Assembly: GCA_029212845.1 (NCBI GenBank)
Contig: JARGPD010000009.1
Location: forward strand, 3,291 to 47,532
DNA length: 44,242 nt
Direction: 5' to 3'
DNA from: Planctomycetota bacterium
GTDB lineage: Bacteria; Planctomycetota; UBA1135; GCA-002686595
The notes beneath the pieces were generated by a model. The model did not search any database. It saw nothing but the letters and a program-made list of their open reading frames with translations, and was not told where the DNA came from. Made by a program: the position numbers and the translations under genes. This document shows positions 1 through 14,622 of this stretch, piece by piece; positions within the stretch are counted from its first letter, which is position 1; each line of letters opens with the position of its first letter.

Positions 1-1619
1 AGCCCGGTCCGGGGCCGCCGAGCCGCGCGTGCAGCGCGCAGGCCAGGCCCGCGGTGGCGCGCTCGAGCCCAGCGTAGGTCCACCGCTGGCCGTCGTCGAC
101 GAGGGCCGTGCGCGCCCCGTGCCGGCGAGCGGCGGTCGCGAAGGTCGCGCCGACGGGCTCGAAGCCACCGCCCTTGCCGGGACTTGCCGTGGGCAGGGCC
201 AGGCGTGCGGCGAGGGCGGGCTCCACGAGCGGCGCGGCCAGGAGCGGCGCGCTCGGATCCTCGAGGACCGCGTTGATGAAGGTGGAGAAGCTGGCGTGGA
301 GGGCGTCGATCGTGGTCCCGTCGAACAGCGACGTGCGGTACTGCCAGGCGAGCCGGTAGCGCTCACCCCCGAGGTCGACGGCCAGGGCCAGGTCGAAGGG
401 CGCCGCACCGAGGTCCGGGCGCTGCTCGCTGGCCTCGAGCCCGTCCCAGTCCGGCATCTCGTGGGCGACCACCAGGTCGAAGAAGACGTTGAACAGCGGC
501 GTGCTGCGCGGATCTCGCGCGGGGGCGAGCTCCTGCACGAGCTTCTCGAAGGGCAGCTCGGCATGCTGCGTGGCCTCGCGCAGCACCTCGCGACAGGCCT
601 CGACGAGGCTGCCGAGGTTCCCGGTCAGGTCGGGCTGCAGGCGCAGGGCGAGGGTGTTGACCAGGGCGCTGACCAGCCCTTGGGTGCCGGGCCGATCGCG
701 CCCCGCGTAGGAGCTGCCGAGGACCAGGTCCCCGGTGTTCGCGGCGCCGGACAGCCGCGCGAGGTGCGCGCCGAAGAGGGCCAGCAGCAGCTGGTAGGGC
801 GTGGCCCCGAGCTCCCTCGCCGTGGCGGCGAGCTGCGCGCTGGTGCCCGCGTCGAGGTGCTGGTGGCGCGTGGCGCCGAGGGGTTCGAACAGCTCGGGAG
901 GCGTGCGGTCGAGGGGCAGCTCGACCCCTGCGGGTGCGCCGGCGAGGCGCGCGCGCCAGTGCTCCACCAGCTGGGCGAGGTGCTCACCCTGGAGCCGCCG
1001 CCGCTCGTCCCGGGCCAGGTCGAAGAGGCGCTCGGGACGCCCGGCCTCCGGCACCGGCGGCAGGGGCTCGCCACGCCGGAAGGCGCGGTACAGGCCGGCG
1101 AAGTCCTTGGACAGGACCCCCATGGACCAGCCGTCCGTGACGATGTGGTGCATGGTGAACACGAGCGCGTGGTCCTGGCGAGCGAGGCGCACCAGGGTCG
1201 CGCGCCAGAGGGGTCCCGTCTCCAGGTCGAAGGGGCGCGCGTGGAGCTCCCGGCACAGGGCCTCGAGCCCTGGCTCCTCGGCGCCAGCCCGGGCTGCCAA
1301 GCGGCGACGCTCGAGCACCAGCTGGAGCCCGTCGCGGACCACCAGGCGCGCACGTCCCTGCTGGGCCGGGAAGCAGGCGCGCAGGGCTGCGTGGCGGCGG
1401 CCGAGCTCGACCAGAGCGCGCTCGAGGGCGTCCGTCGCCAGGGCGCCGCGCAGGCGCACGAGCACGGTGATGTGGTTCTCGGCGCTGCCCGGCTGCAGCT
1501 GGTCGAGGAACCAGAAGCGCTCCTGGGAGTAGGTCAGCGGACCGTCTGCCGCTGACTCGGCGCGCTGCTGGGCCAGGCGCCGGCGCAGGAGCTCGGCCCG
1601 GGCGGCAGAGAGCGGTGGC

Positions 1620-1627
<8 letters not shown>
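1..1627 (-). CDS. Non-ribosomal peptide synthetase, condensation domain plus start of adenylation domain (partial, runs off the left edge)
   Basis: This is the last visible gene of the minus-strand biosynthetic operon; about 542 residues are in the window. A condensation domain spans roughly residues 30-460. It opens with LTYSQERFWFLDQL and carries the catalytic HHIVTDG motif at residues 160-166 (HHxxxDG). From about residue 489 the sequence FEPVGATFATAARRHG, followed by RWTYAGLE, is the usual beginning of an adenylation domain, so the core motifs that fix the amino-acid substrate lie outside the window. I chose the GTG at 1627 because it overlaps the PKS stop by 8 bases and has GAGGGAC just upstream. 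By position, the C domain should accept the acyl chain from the C-terminal ACP of the PKS and join it to an amino acid. This corresponds to ScoA/Rv0101 in isonitrile lipopeptide pathways. The domain identity is clear; the product is inferred. Confidence 0.93.
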
Positions 1628-8470
<6,843 letters not shown>

Positions 8471-8474
<4 letters not shown>

Positions 8475-9001
8475 TGGCCGCCGCCGTCCTCGAGCGGACG
8501 ACGCAAGATCGCTAGGTCGACCTCGCCGGAGCTGTTGCCGCCGGCGTCGTCCTCGAAGCTGACCGTGGTCTTGACCAGCACGAAGCGACCGCGGTTGGCG
8601 GTCTCGTTGATCTCGACCTGGCCGCGGTAGGCACGCGCCGCCATCGGCCGGCGGAACTTGCTGCTGAAGCGATGGATCAGCACGTCGGGGAGCTGCCGCT
8701 GGAAGTACTCGGCGAGGTTCATGTCAGCGAGGTCCTCGAGCAGCGCGTTGGTCACGCAGTGCCCGAGCAGGGTGTAGATCAGCTGGTTGTAGCTGATGTT
8801 GAACTCGACGGCGTTGAAGTGGCCCGTGTCCTCGATGTAGCAGGACTCCTCGATGCCGAGCTCGCCGACGAGCCGCACGAGGTGGTCGGCGCCGTCCTCG
8901 GGCAGCTCACAGCGCGCGCTCAGGAGGTAGCGACACTTGGGCTTGTAAGGCTCGAGGACCCGCGCGAGCAGCGTGGCATCGACCTGCTTCGAGGCGCTCA
9001 A
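8471..9001 (-). CDS. FcoT-family hotdog thioesterase / ScoD-like isonitrile pathway enzyme
   Basis: A 176-residue single-domain protein closely resembling Mycobacterium FcoT (Rv0098). It shares LLARVLEPY near the N-terminus, then TGHFNAVE and NQL. The active-site residues described for FcoT (Tyr66, Asn74, Asn83) have counterparts at Tyr55, Asn63 and Asn72 with identical spacing. In isonitrile pathways the homologue ScoD adds glycine to an alpha,beta-unsaturated acyl-ACP and releases the N-carboxymethyl-3-amino acid that ScoE then oxidises. The function here is inferred from that family and from the neighbouring oxygenase. The open frame continues further upstream, but that part lies inside the oxygenase gene. 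The TTG at 9001 overlaps the oxygenase stop (TTGA) and fits the FcoT N-terminus. The 3' end overlaps the PKS start by four bases. Translational coupling with both neighbours is likely. Confidence 0.9.
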
Positions 9002-9921
9002 GCGAGGAGCCTGCCGGCGGGCTGGTTCGTGTAGAACTCGAGCTCGTCGTACACACCGATGCGGTAGGAGGTCGAGTGGTCGTTCTCGTGCTTGTCGCCG
9101 GCGCAGTGGTTGAGCTGGCGGTTGTCCCACAGGGTCACCTCGCCGGCAGCCCAGCGGTGCTCGTGGATGAACTCCTTACGCTCCATCAGGGCGAGCACCT
9201 CGGCCAGGAGGGTGCGGCTCTCCTCCGCGGGCAGGCCTTCGAAGCCGACGGTGAAGCCGCTGGAGAGGTAAAGGCACCTGCGGCCGTTCACCGGGTGGTC
9301 GATCACCGCCGGGTGGGTGACCGCCGGGGCCAGCGCGTCGAAGGCCTCGAGCAGCTCGGTCAAGGACTTGTCCACGTCGCAGGGCTGCACCTTGTAGCGC
9401 CACTTGGCCTCGTGGATCGAGCGCAGACCCAAGAGCCGCTGGGCCAAGTGCTCGGGCAGCGCCTCGAAGGCCCGGGCGAGGTCCAGGTAGAGGGTCGTGC
9501 GCGGGTTCTCGGGCATCACGCGCGGCGTGATCATGGTCAAGCTCAGCGGCTCGGTGAAGAAGCTGCAGTCGCTGTGCCAGTAGGCGCCGGTGCCCGCCAC
9601 GCCGATCTTCTGGCCGCGGAACGGCAGGTTCGACGAGACGAAGATCTCGGGGTGGTCGGGGTGGTGGTAGTTGTGCTGGAAGTAGACCTGGGGCGTGCCC
9701 AGGACTCGCGCCAGGTCGATGTACTCCGCGTCGAGCAGGTCCTGGCCTTCGAAGACGACGAGCTTGTGCTCGTACACGAGCGCGCGCACCTCGGCCGCTT
9801 GTCCCGCGGTGAGGGTTCGTGCGTCGAGTCCAGCGATGCGCACGCCGATGTCATCGTCGGCGGGCAGGGTCACCTCGAAGTCGGCGAGGGTCGATGAGGG
9901 AGGGGAGCCGATCGGGTTCAT
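8998..9921 (-). CDS. Fe(II)/2-oxoglutarate-dependent oxygenase, isonitrile synthase type (ScoE/Rv0097-like)
   Basis: A 307-residue TauD-fold oxygenase. The iron triad is His116 and Asp118 (YWHSD) with His272 (LNHCA), and Arg287 (SYRIG) is the likely 2-oxoglutarate anchor. The stretch YHHPDHPEIFVSS (residues 85-97), GTGAYWHSD, and KVQPCDVDK around 177-185 resemble the isonitrile-forming subfamily (ScoE, Rv0097) more than taurine dioxygenase. In that subfamily tyrosines in this region and a lysine like Lys177 bind the glycine-derived carboxylate. The family converts an N-carboxymethyl-3-aminoacyl acid into a 3-isocyano acid by oxidative decarboxylation. It is the first gene of the operon with the FcoT-like gene, PKS and NRPS. 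The ATG at 9921 gives the normal family N-terminus; no good Shine-Dalgarno is visible, so a start slightly upstream remains possible. Confidence 0.92.
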   Translation of the reverse strand: MNPIGSPPSSTLADFEVTLPADDDIGVRIAGLDARTLTAGQAAEVRALVYEHKLVVFEGQDLLDAEYIDLARVLGTPQVYFQHNYHHPDHPEIFVSSNLPFRGQKIGVAGTGAYWHSDCSFFTEPLSLTMITPRVMPENPRTTLYLDLARAFEALPEHLAQRLLGLRSIHEAKWRYKVQPCDVDKSLTELLEAFDALAPAVTHPAVIDHPVNGRRCLYLSSGFTVGFEGLPAEESRTLLAEVLALMERKEFIHEHRWAAGEVTLWDNRQLNHCAGDKHENDHSTSYRIGVYDELEFYTNQPAGRLLA

Positions 9922-10126
9922 GGGGAGGAGGCCTCGACGTGGAACGGGGGCTCGGGGGGACCAACCCAGGATAGTGGCAGGACGAGCATCGTGGCTAGGA
10001 GAACTGGGCGGGGTGGAGGCTCGCCGATGCAAGCATCGGCGCTAGTAACCTGCGGCCCGTGGGTCACGGTCCGCACGCCGGTTTTTGCTCGACAGGCGCG
10101 GCCCGCTTGGCACCTACTGTCGCGTC
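9922..10126. promoter_or_regulatory. Divergent promoter region of the isonitrile-type cluster
   Basis: 205 bases separate the oxygenase gene (minus) from the acyl-ligase gene (plus). On the plus strand TACTGT at 10115-10120 ends six bases before the ligase ATG, which would place transcription start at or next to the start codon (leaderless). On the minus strand TATCCT at 9973-9968 is a possible -10 for the oxygenase operon. I see no convincing -35 for either. A perfect inverted repeat sits between them (10022-10041), and an extra copy of its half-site GCATCG lies at 9986-9991. The promoter calls are weak; the inverted repeat is certain. Confidence 0.45.
10022..10041. promoter_or_regulatory. 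Perfect 9+2+9 palindrome, probable operator
   Basis: CGCCGATGC and its exact reverse complement GCATCGGCG are separated by AA. A two-base gap is too tight for a good RNA hairpin but is typical of a binding site for a dimeric repressor or activator. It lies about 100 bases upstream of the oxygenase start and 85 bases upstream of the ligase start, so one protein could control both directions. No regulator gene is next to it in this window. Confidence 0.6.
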
Positions 10127-11734
10127 ATGTCGGAGCAAATCGATAGCGAGGCTGCGCCCCTCGCCGGACACGTCGTCGCAGAGATCCCGAGGTTGCACGC
10201 GGGCCTGCGCCCGGACGCGAGCGCCCTGGTGATGGGGGGAAGGGCGCGCACCTTCGCCGAGCTGGACCGGCGCTCGAGCGCCATCGCCCAGGGCTTGATC
10301 GCGGCCGGCCTTGGTCCCGGCGCGCGGGTGGCGCTCTTCGCCGAGGACTCGCTCGAGACCTTCGAGCTGATCTTCGGAATCGCGAAGGCCGGCTGCGTCT
10401 TCACCGGGATCAACCCCCGCCTGGTCGGCCCCGAGGTGCGCTACATCCTCGAAGACGGCGAGGTGGAAGCGCTCTTCCTCGATGGGCCGCGCGCCGAGCG
10501 ACTCTTGGCTGACGAGGCCCTTCTCGAAGGGCTCCGGCTCGTGGTCGAGCTCGGCAGGGGCCCAGCCGGCGGCGAGGCTCCCGTGGACTTCGACGACTGG
10601 GTCGGCCAGCAAGTGGACGCCGATCCGCTCCTCGAAGCAGGCCCCGAGGACGTCTTCGCCCAGCTGTACACCAGCGGTACGACCGGTCGCCCCAAGGGCG
10701 TGCGCCTGGCCAACCGCAGCTTCTTCGGGGTGGTCGCCAGCATGCGAGCCGCCGGTGACGACTGGATCGGCTGGAGCGCCGAAGACGTGACCCTGTTCAA
10801 CATCCCGAGCTTCCACATCGGCGGCCTGTGGTGGGCGTTGACGGCGCTCGGAGCGGGCGCCACGGGCGTCGTGATGCCCAGCTTCCGACCGCCCGAGGTG
10901 CACACCCTCGTGCCGCGCCACAGGATCACCAAGGTCTGCATGGTGCCGGCGATGATCCAGCTGACCCTGGACGAGCCCGGCGCCGAAGCCGTCGACTGGT
11001 CTAGCCTGGCGCACCTCGTCTATGGTGGTGCGCCGATCCCCAAGGTGCTGCAGGAGCGCAGCCGCGCGGTCTTCGGCTGCGACCTCGTGCAGATCTACGG
11101 CCTGACCGAGACCGGCAACACCGCCGTCTGCCTGCGCGCCGAGGACCACCTCGAGGACAGGCTGCTCCTGGCCGCCGGACGAGCCTACCCCGGGGTGCAG
11201 CTCAAGGTCCTCGACCGCGCCGGGCAAGCGCTGCCACCGGGCGAGGTCGGCGAGGTCTGCATCCTCTCGCCAGCCAACATGGTCGGCTACTGGAAGCTGC
11301 CCGAGGCCACGGCCGCGACCCTCGTCGACGGCTGGGTGCACACCGGCGACGCGGGCTACCTCGACCAGCGCGGCTACCTCTTCCTCCGCGACCGCATCAA
11401 GGACATGATCATCTCGGCGGGGGAGAACATCTACCCGGCCGAGCTCGAGGGCGTGCTCGCCGCCTGCCCCGGCGTGCGCGAAGCGGCCGTGATCGGCGTG
11501 CCCGACGACCGCTGGGGCGAGCGCGTCTTGGCCCTGGTCGTGCGCACCCCGGACCAGACCGGAGAGGCCCTGCGCAAGCGCGCGCTCTTCGCGCACTGCC
11601 GGGCCCACCTGGCGGACTTCAAGGTGCCCTCGGCCGTGGAGTTCGTCGACGGCCTGCCGCGCACGCCCAGCGGCAAGCTCAAGAAGGCCGAGCTGCGCGC
11701 ACCCTACTGGGCAGGACGCGACCGCCAGGTCTGA
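10127..11734 (+). CDS. Acyl-CoA/acyl-ACP synthetase (AMP-forming), ScoC/FadD10-like by context
   Basis: A 535-residue ANL-superfamily adenylating enzyme. The phosphate loop YTSGTTGRPKG is at 181-191, YGLTETG at 324-330, the ribose-binding Asp408 is in HTGDAGYLD, the hinge RIKDMIISAGENIYP is at 423-437, and the C-terminal catalytic lysine is in PSGKLKK (Lys517). Such enzymes activate a carboxylic acid as acyl-AMP and transfer it to CoA or a carrier protein. Divergent placement against the ScoE- and FcoT-like genes suggests it loads the unsaturated fatty acid, and later the isocyano acid, onto the N-terminal ACP of the PKS, as ScoC does with ScoB. I chose the ATG at 10127; a TTG further upstream is open but less likely. 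A benzoate-CoA ligase role for the box genes at 20-24 kb cannot be excluded, but the distance and context make it less likely. Confidence 0.88.
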   Translation: MSEQIDSEAAPLAGHVVAEIPRLHAGLRPDASALVMGGRARTFAELDRRSSAIAQGLIAAGLGPGARVALFAEDSLETFELIFGIAKAGCVFTGINPRLVGPEVRYILEDGEVEALFLDGPRAERLLADEALLEGLRLVVELGRGPAGGEAPVDFDDWVGQQVDADPLLEAGPEDVFAQLYTSGTTGRPKGVRLANRSFFGVVASMRAAGDDWIGWSAEDVTLFNIPSFHIGGLWWALTALGAGATGVVMPSFRPPEVHTLVPRHRITKVCMVPAMIQLTLDEPGAEAVDWSSLAHLVYGGAPIPKVLQERSRAVFGCDLVQIYGLTETGNTAVCLRAEDHLEDRLLLAAGRAYPGVQLKVLDRAGQALPPGEVGEVCILSPANMVGYWKLPEATAATLVDGWVHTGDAGYLDQRGYLFLRDRIKDMIISAGENIYPAELEGVLAACPGVREAAVIGVPDDRWGERVLALVVRTPDQTGEALRKRALFAHCRAHLADFKVPSAVEFVDGLPRTPSGKLKKAELRAPYWAGRDRQV

Positions 11735-11740
11735 GCGGCC

Positions 11741-13717
11741 CTAGCGCGTTCTGCTTGGACGCGCAGTGAGCAGGGCATCGAAGCGCGCCCGCTCGGACGC
11801 GTGGCCGGGCTGGTCCAGGCGGGCCAGCTCGATCCAGCGGGTCGGATCTTCCTGCACGCGCTCCCAGGCCTCCGCGAGCTGCTCCAGGGTCGCTCGCATC
11901 GCCGCGGCATCGCCGGTGCCCGCGGACCGCTCGTCGTGGGTCAAGCGCAGCAGCAGCCCCAGGCAGCGTGCGCCCGCTGCCCTGTCCTTGGGGTCGTCGA
12001 GGTCGAGTCCTTCGAGCCCGTTGAGCAAGGCCGGCACGGCGTCGTGCGCGCGGCTCGAGAGGCGCGCCTCGAGCTCCGTCACCTCATGGGACCCGGCGCC
12101 TGCCTGGATCAGTGCGCGCACGTCGGCGCGGATCAGGGACCAGGAGATGCGGTCCAGGCCGCCCACAGCTAGGGGCTCGTGGGAGCCGGCCGGGCGCCGG
12201 AGTGCGTCGCGCAAGTCGTCGAGCTGGGGCCGCAGGGCGAGCTCGCGCCAGCTGGCGGGGAAGCTCTCGACGGGGATCGCGAAGCCGAGGCCGCCGGCGA
12301 AGTTCGTGTCGGTGATCGTGGCGCTGGGCACACCGATCAAGCGCCAGCTGCTGTCGAGCAGGGCGCCGCCGGAGATGCCCGAGTGGATGCCGGCATCGGT
12401 CTTGATCGAGGGGCCCTCGAGGGACTCGGCGAAGCCCGAGCAGATGCCACGCGTCAGGCTGATCGTGGTCATGCTCGAGTCGCCACCTGTCATCGGGTAC
12501 CCGAGGGCGAACAGCTCGTCGCCCAGCTGGATCTCGGTGGTGGAGCCGAGCTCGATGGCAGGGAAGCGCGCGCCCTCCGGCAGCGGGTGCCCGTCGAGGG
12601 TGCCGGTGATCGCCAGCAGCGCCAGGTCGAGGTCCTCGCGGTAGTCGAGCAGCTCGAGGCTCACGTCGGGGCTCGCCGGCAGCCGCGGGTCGTCGTTGAA
12701 GCCCGCGTAGTAGCCGCGGCTGAAGCGCTTGGGCAGGCCGCTCAGGGGCGCCTGGGCCTGGGGGCTGACGACGACGTGGGCGTTGGTCACGACCAGGCCC
12801 GTCTCCGACAGCAGGGTGCCGGTCCCCGCGCCGAGGTTGCCGAAGATCGCCACCGTGCCGGCGAGGGCCTTGGCGCGCGCGTCGCCGCCGGAAGGCGGCA
12901 GCACCAGCGGCGGCAGGATGCTCGGCGGCCGCGAGCCCTCGACGACCTCGCTCAGGCGCAGGCGCAGGTCGAGGGACTCGAGGTAGTCGTACTCGGGCAG
13001 GCCGAAGGCGTGCACCTGTAGGTTTCGGGCCTGGTGGCCGCGGAAGGTGACCTCTTCGTAGCCGATCGTGCTGCTCGAGGTGTTGTAGGGGTAGTAGAGC
13101 GCGTTGCTGATGGGGCGCGGCCCGACCAAGAGGTCGGCGTCCCCGTTCGGGCAGTAGAGCTCGATCCTCCAGGTGCTGCTCTTCGGGGGCGCGAAGTCCT
13201 CGGGCAGCGCGAGCACCGCCCGCAGGCCGTGGTCCCGGGTGATGGTCAGGTCGACGAGCTCATCGGGCGGCAGGGTCGCCTGGACGGGCTCGGGAAACTC
13301 CACGTGCAGGGTCGCGCGGATCGAGGTGACCCGATCCGGCTCGAGGGAGGCCTGGCCCGGCGCGAGGGTCACGAACCACTGGCCTTCATAGAGCGGGACC
13401 GCATCGGACACGGTGATCAAGAGCTCCTCGTCGAGCCAGATGCCGAGACCCTGCCGGTCCGCGTAGTCGAGGTCGGGGTCGGCGGGGAACTCCGAGGAGA
13501 GGTACAGGTCGAGGTCGTCCGTCGCGCCGGTGGTCCACAGGCGCATGGCGGTGACATCCCCCGGCACCTCGATGCGCCAGGTCGGGTACTCCTCCTGGAG
13601 CACGCTGATCAGCGCCCGCTGGGGCGCGTCGGGCAGGAGCTCGGTGTACTCGTCGTCGGCGACCGAGGACGGGGCGAGCAGGCCGACGAGGGCCAGGGGC
13701 AGGTGCAGGAAGCTCAT
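11741..13717 (-). CDS. Secreted trypsin-like serine protease with PPC-like domains
   Basis: A 658-residue protein with a signal peptide (MSFLHLPLALVGLLAPSSVA). Two beta-rich segments around 45-120 and 160-245 (DDLDLYLS, NGDADLLVG) look like bacterial pre-peptidase C-terminal (PPC) domains. A chymotrypsin-fold protease covers about 285-490 with the complete triad: His314 in VTNAHVV, Asp364 in DLDLALL, and Ser449 in GISGG. An alpha-helical tail of about 150 residues follows. It would act outside the cytoplasm. Substrate and target are unknown. The ATG overlaps the stop of the upstream methyltransferase (ATGA), so the two are translated together. It converges with the acyl-ligase gene, six bases apart, with no obvious terminator between them. 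Confidence 0.87.
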   Translation of the reverse strand: MSFLHLPLALVGLLAPSSVADDEYTELLPDAPQRALISVLQEEYPTWRIEVPGDVTAMRLWTTGATDDLDLYLSSEFPADPDLDYADRQGLGIWLDEELLITVSDAVPLYEGQWFVTLAPGQASLEPDRVTSIRATLHVEFPEPVQATLPPDELVDLTITRDHGLRAVLALPEDFAPPKSSTWRIELYCPNGDADLLVGPRPISNALYYPYNTSSSTIGYEEVTFRGHQARNLQVHAFGLPEYDYLESLDLRLRLSEVVEGSRPPSILPPLVLPPSGGDARAKALAGTVAIFGNLGAGTGTLLSETGLVVTNAHVVVSPQAQAPLSGLPKRFSRGYYAGFNDDPRLPASPDVSLELLDYREDLDLALLAITGTLDGHPLPEGARFPAIELGSTTEIQLGDELFALGYPMTGGDSSMTTISLTRGICSGFAESLEGPSIKTDAGIHSGISGGALLDSSWRLIGVPSATITDTNFAGGLGFAIPVESFPASWRELALRPQLDDLRDALRRPAGSHEPLAVGGLDRISWSLIRADVRALIQAGAGSHEVTELEARLSSRAHDAVPALLNGLEGLDLDDPKDRAAGARCLGLLLRLTHDERSAGTGDAAAMRATLEQLAEAWERVQEDPTRWIELARLDQPGHASERARFDALLTARPSRTR

Positions 13718-14580
13718 GGCTTGTGGCCGATCAAGCGGACGTTGATGATGCCTTCGACGAGGCGGCTGCGGGCGAGGCTGCGGCGCAGGCCACCGGGCAA
13801 GCTCCCCAGCAGCGCTTCGACCAACCGCGGCAGCCAGGTGCCGACGGTGAGGAAGCGGCCCTTGAGGCCGATGCGGCACTGCAGGCGCGTGAACCCGACC
13901 GCGTGGAAGACCGCGGCCAGCTCGCCGGTGGTGTACTCCTGGAGGTGCAGGCCTTCGGCCGTGTCGCTGAAGGCGCGCGACACGTCGTGGGGGCCCGACA
14001 GGCGGTTGGGGGTCGTGCACAGGTACGCGCCACCTGGAGTGAGGGCGCGGAAGACGGCCTGCAGCTGGCGCTCGGCGTCCTCGGGGTGCAGGTGCTCCAT
14101 CAGCTGGTTGGAGTACGCGACGTCGACGCTGCCCTCGGGGACCGGCACGCTCGAGCCGTCGGAGAGGACCAGCTCGAAGTTCTCGGGCTGATCGTCGCGG
14201 CGGGTGACCTCGGCGCTGACGTCGACGCCGATGGCGCGGCCCGTCGGACCGACCGTGCGCGCGGCCAGGAAGGCGAAGGCGCAGTCCCCGGGACCCAGCT
14301 CGAGGTAGGTCGCACCGGGGCGGATCCAAGGCCGGGCCACGTCGAGCTGGTGGGCGACCATGCGGGCGCGCTCCTCGGGCGCGACCTTGCGCGTCAGCTG
14401 GGGGTGCCACGGGACGCGGCGGTAGAGCTCGTCGTAGAGCGAGGAGTACAGCTCACGGCGCTCCTCGGACGACGCGCCCATCAGGCGCGCCGCGAGGTGC
14501 TTCTCGATGTCGTAGTGCTGTCGCAGCCGCTCCTCCTCGGTGGAGGGGGCGGCGGCGACCGGGCTCTCGGGGGGCGTCAT
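13714..14580 (-). CDS. Class I SAM-dependent methyltransferase
   Basis: A 288-residue protein with the Rossmann-type SAM site: motif I LELGPGDC at 93-100, the acidic end of strand 2 in IGVDVS, and SNQLMEHLHPED, as in Methyltransf_11/UbiE-like enzymes. The C-terminal region (LPRLVEALLGSLPGGLRRSLARSR) is basic and could bind a membrane or a large substrate; that is a guess. The substrate is not evident. It is followed by the secreted protease with a 4-base overlap. TAGGAT at 14593-14588 lies seven bases before the ATG and no Shine-Dalgarno is visible, so the mRNA may be leaderless. Nothing ties it firmly to the isonitrile-type cluster, though tailoring of that product is conceivable. Confidence 0.88.
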   Translation of the reverse strand: MTPPESPVAAAPSTEEERLRQHYDIEKHLAARLMGASSEERRELYSSLYDELYRRVPWHPQLTRKVAPEERARMVAHQLDVARPWIRPGATYLELGPGDCAFAFLAARTVGPTGRAIGVDVSAEVTRRDDQPENFELVLSDGSSVPVPEGSVDVAYSNQLMEHLHPEDAERQLQAVFRALTPGGAYLCTTPNRLSGPHDVSRAFSDTAEGLHLQEYTTGELAAVFHAVGFTRLQCRIGLKGRFLTVGTWLPRLVEALLGSLPGGLRRSLARSRLVEGIINVRLIGHKP

Positions 14581-14622
14581 GGCACGAATCCTAGCAGAGG
14601 CGGTGCCCGCTCCCAGGGGCCA

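Noticed and set aside
29-1555. Long plus-strand open frame opposite the NRPS gene
   Set aside because: It is an antisense shadow caused by the high GC content. The minus strand encodes clear condensation-domain motifs; the plus-strand product is low-complexity Arg/Ala/Gly/Gln.
1320-1560. C-methyltransferase domain in the PKS (residue numbers given)
   Set aside because: The region between DH and ER lacks a SAM-binding glycine motif and looks like the structural half of the KR.
10127-11734. Benzoate-CoA ligase for the box pathway
   Set aside because: The enzyme class would allow it, but the gene diverges from the isonitrile-type operon and is 9 kb from the box genes; the ScoC-like role fits better. 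Not disproved.
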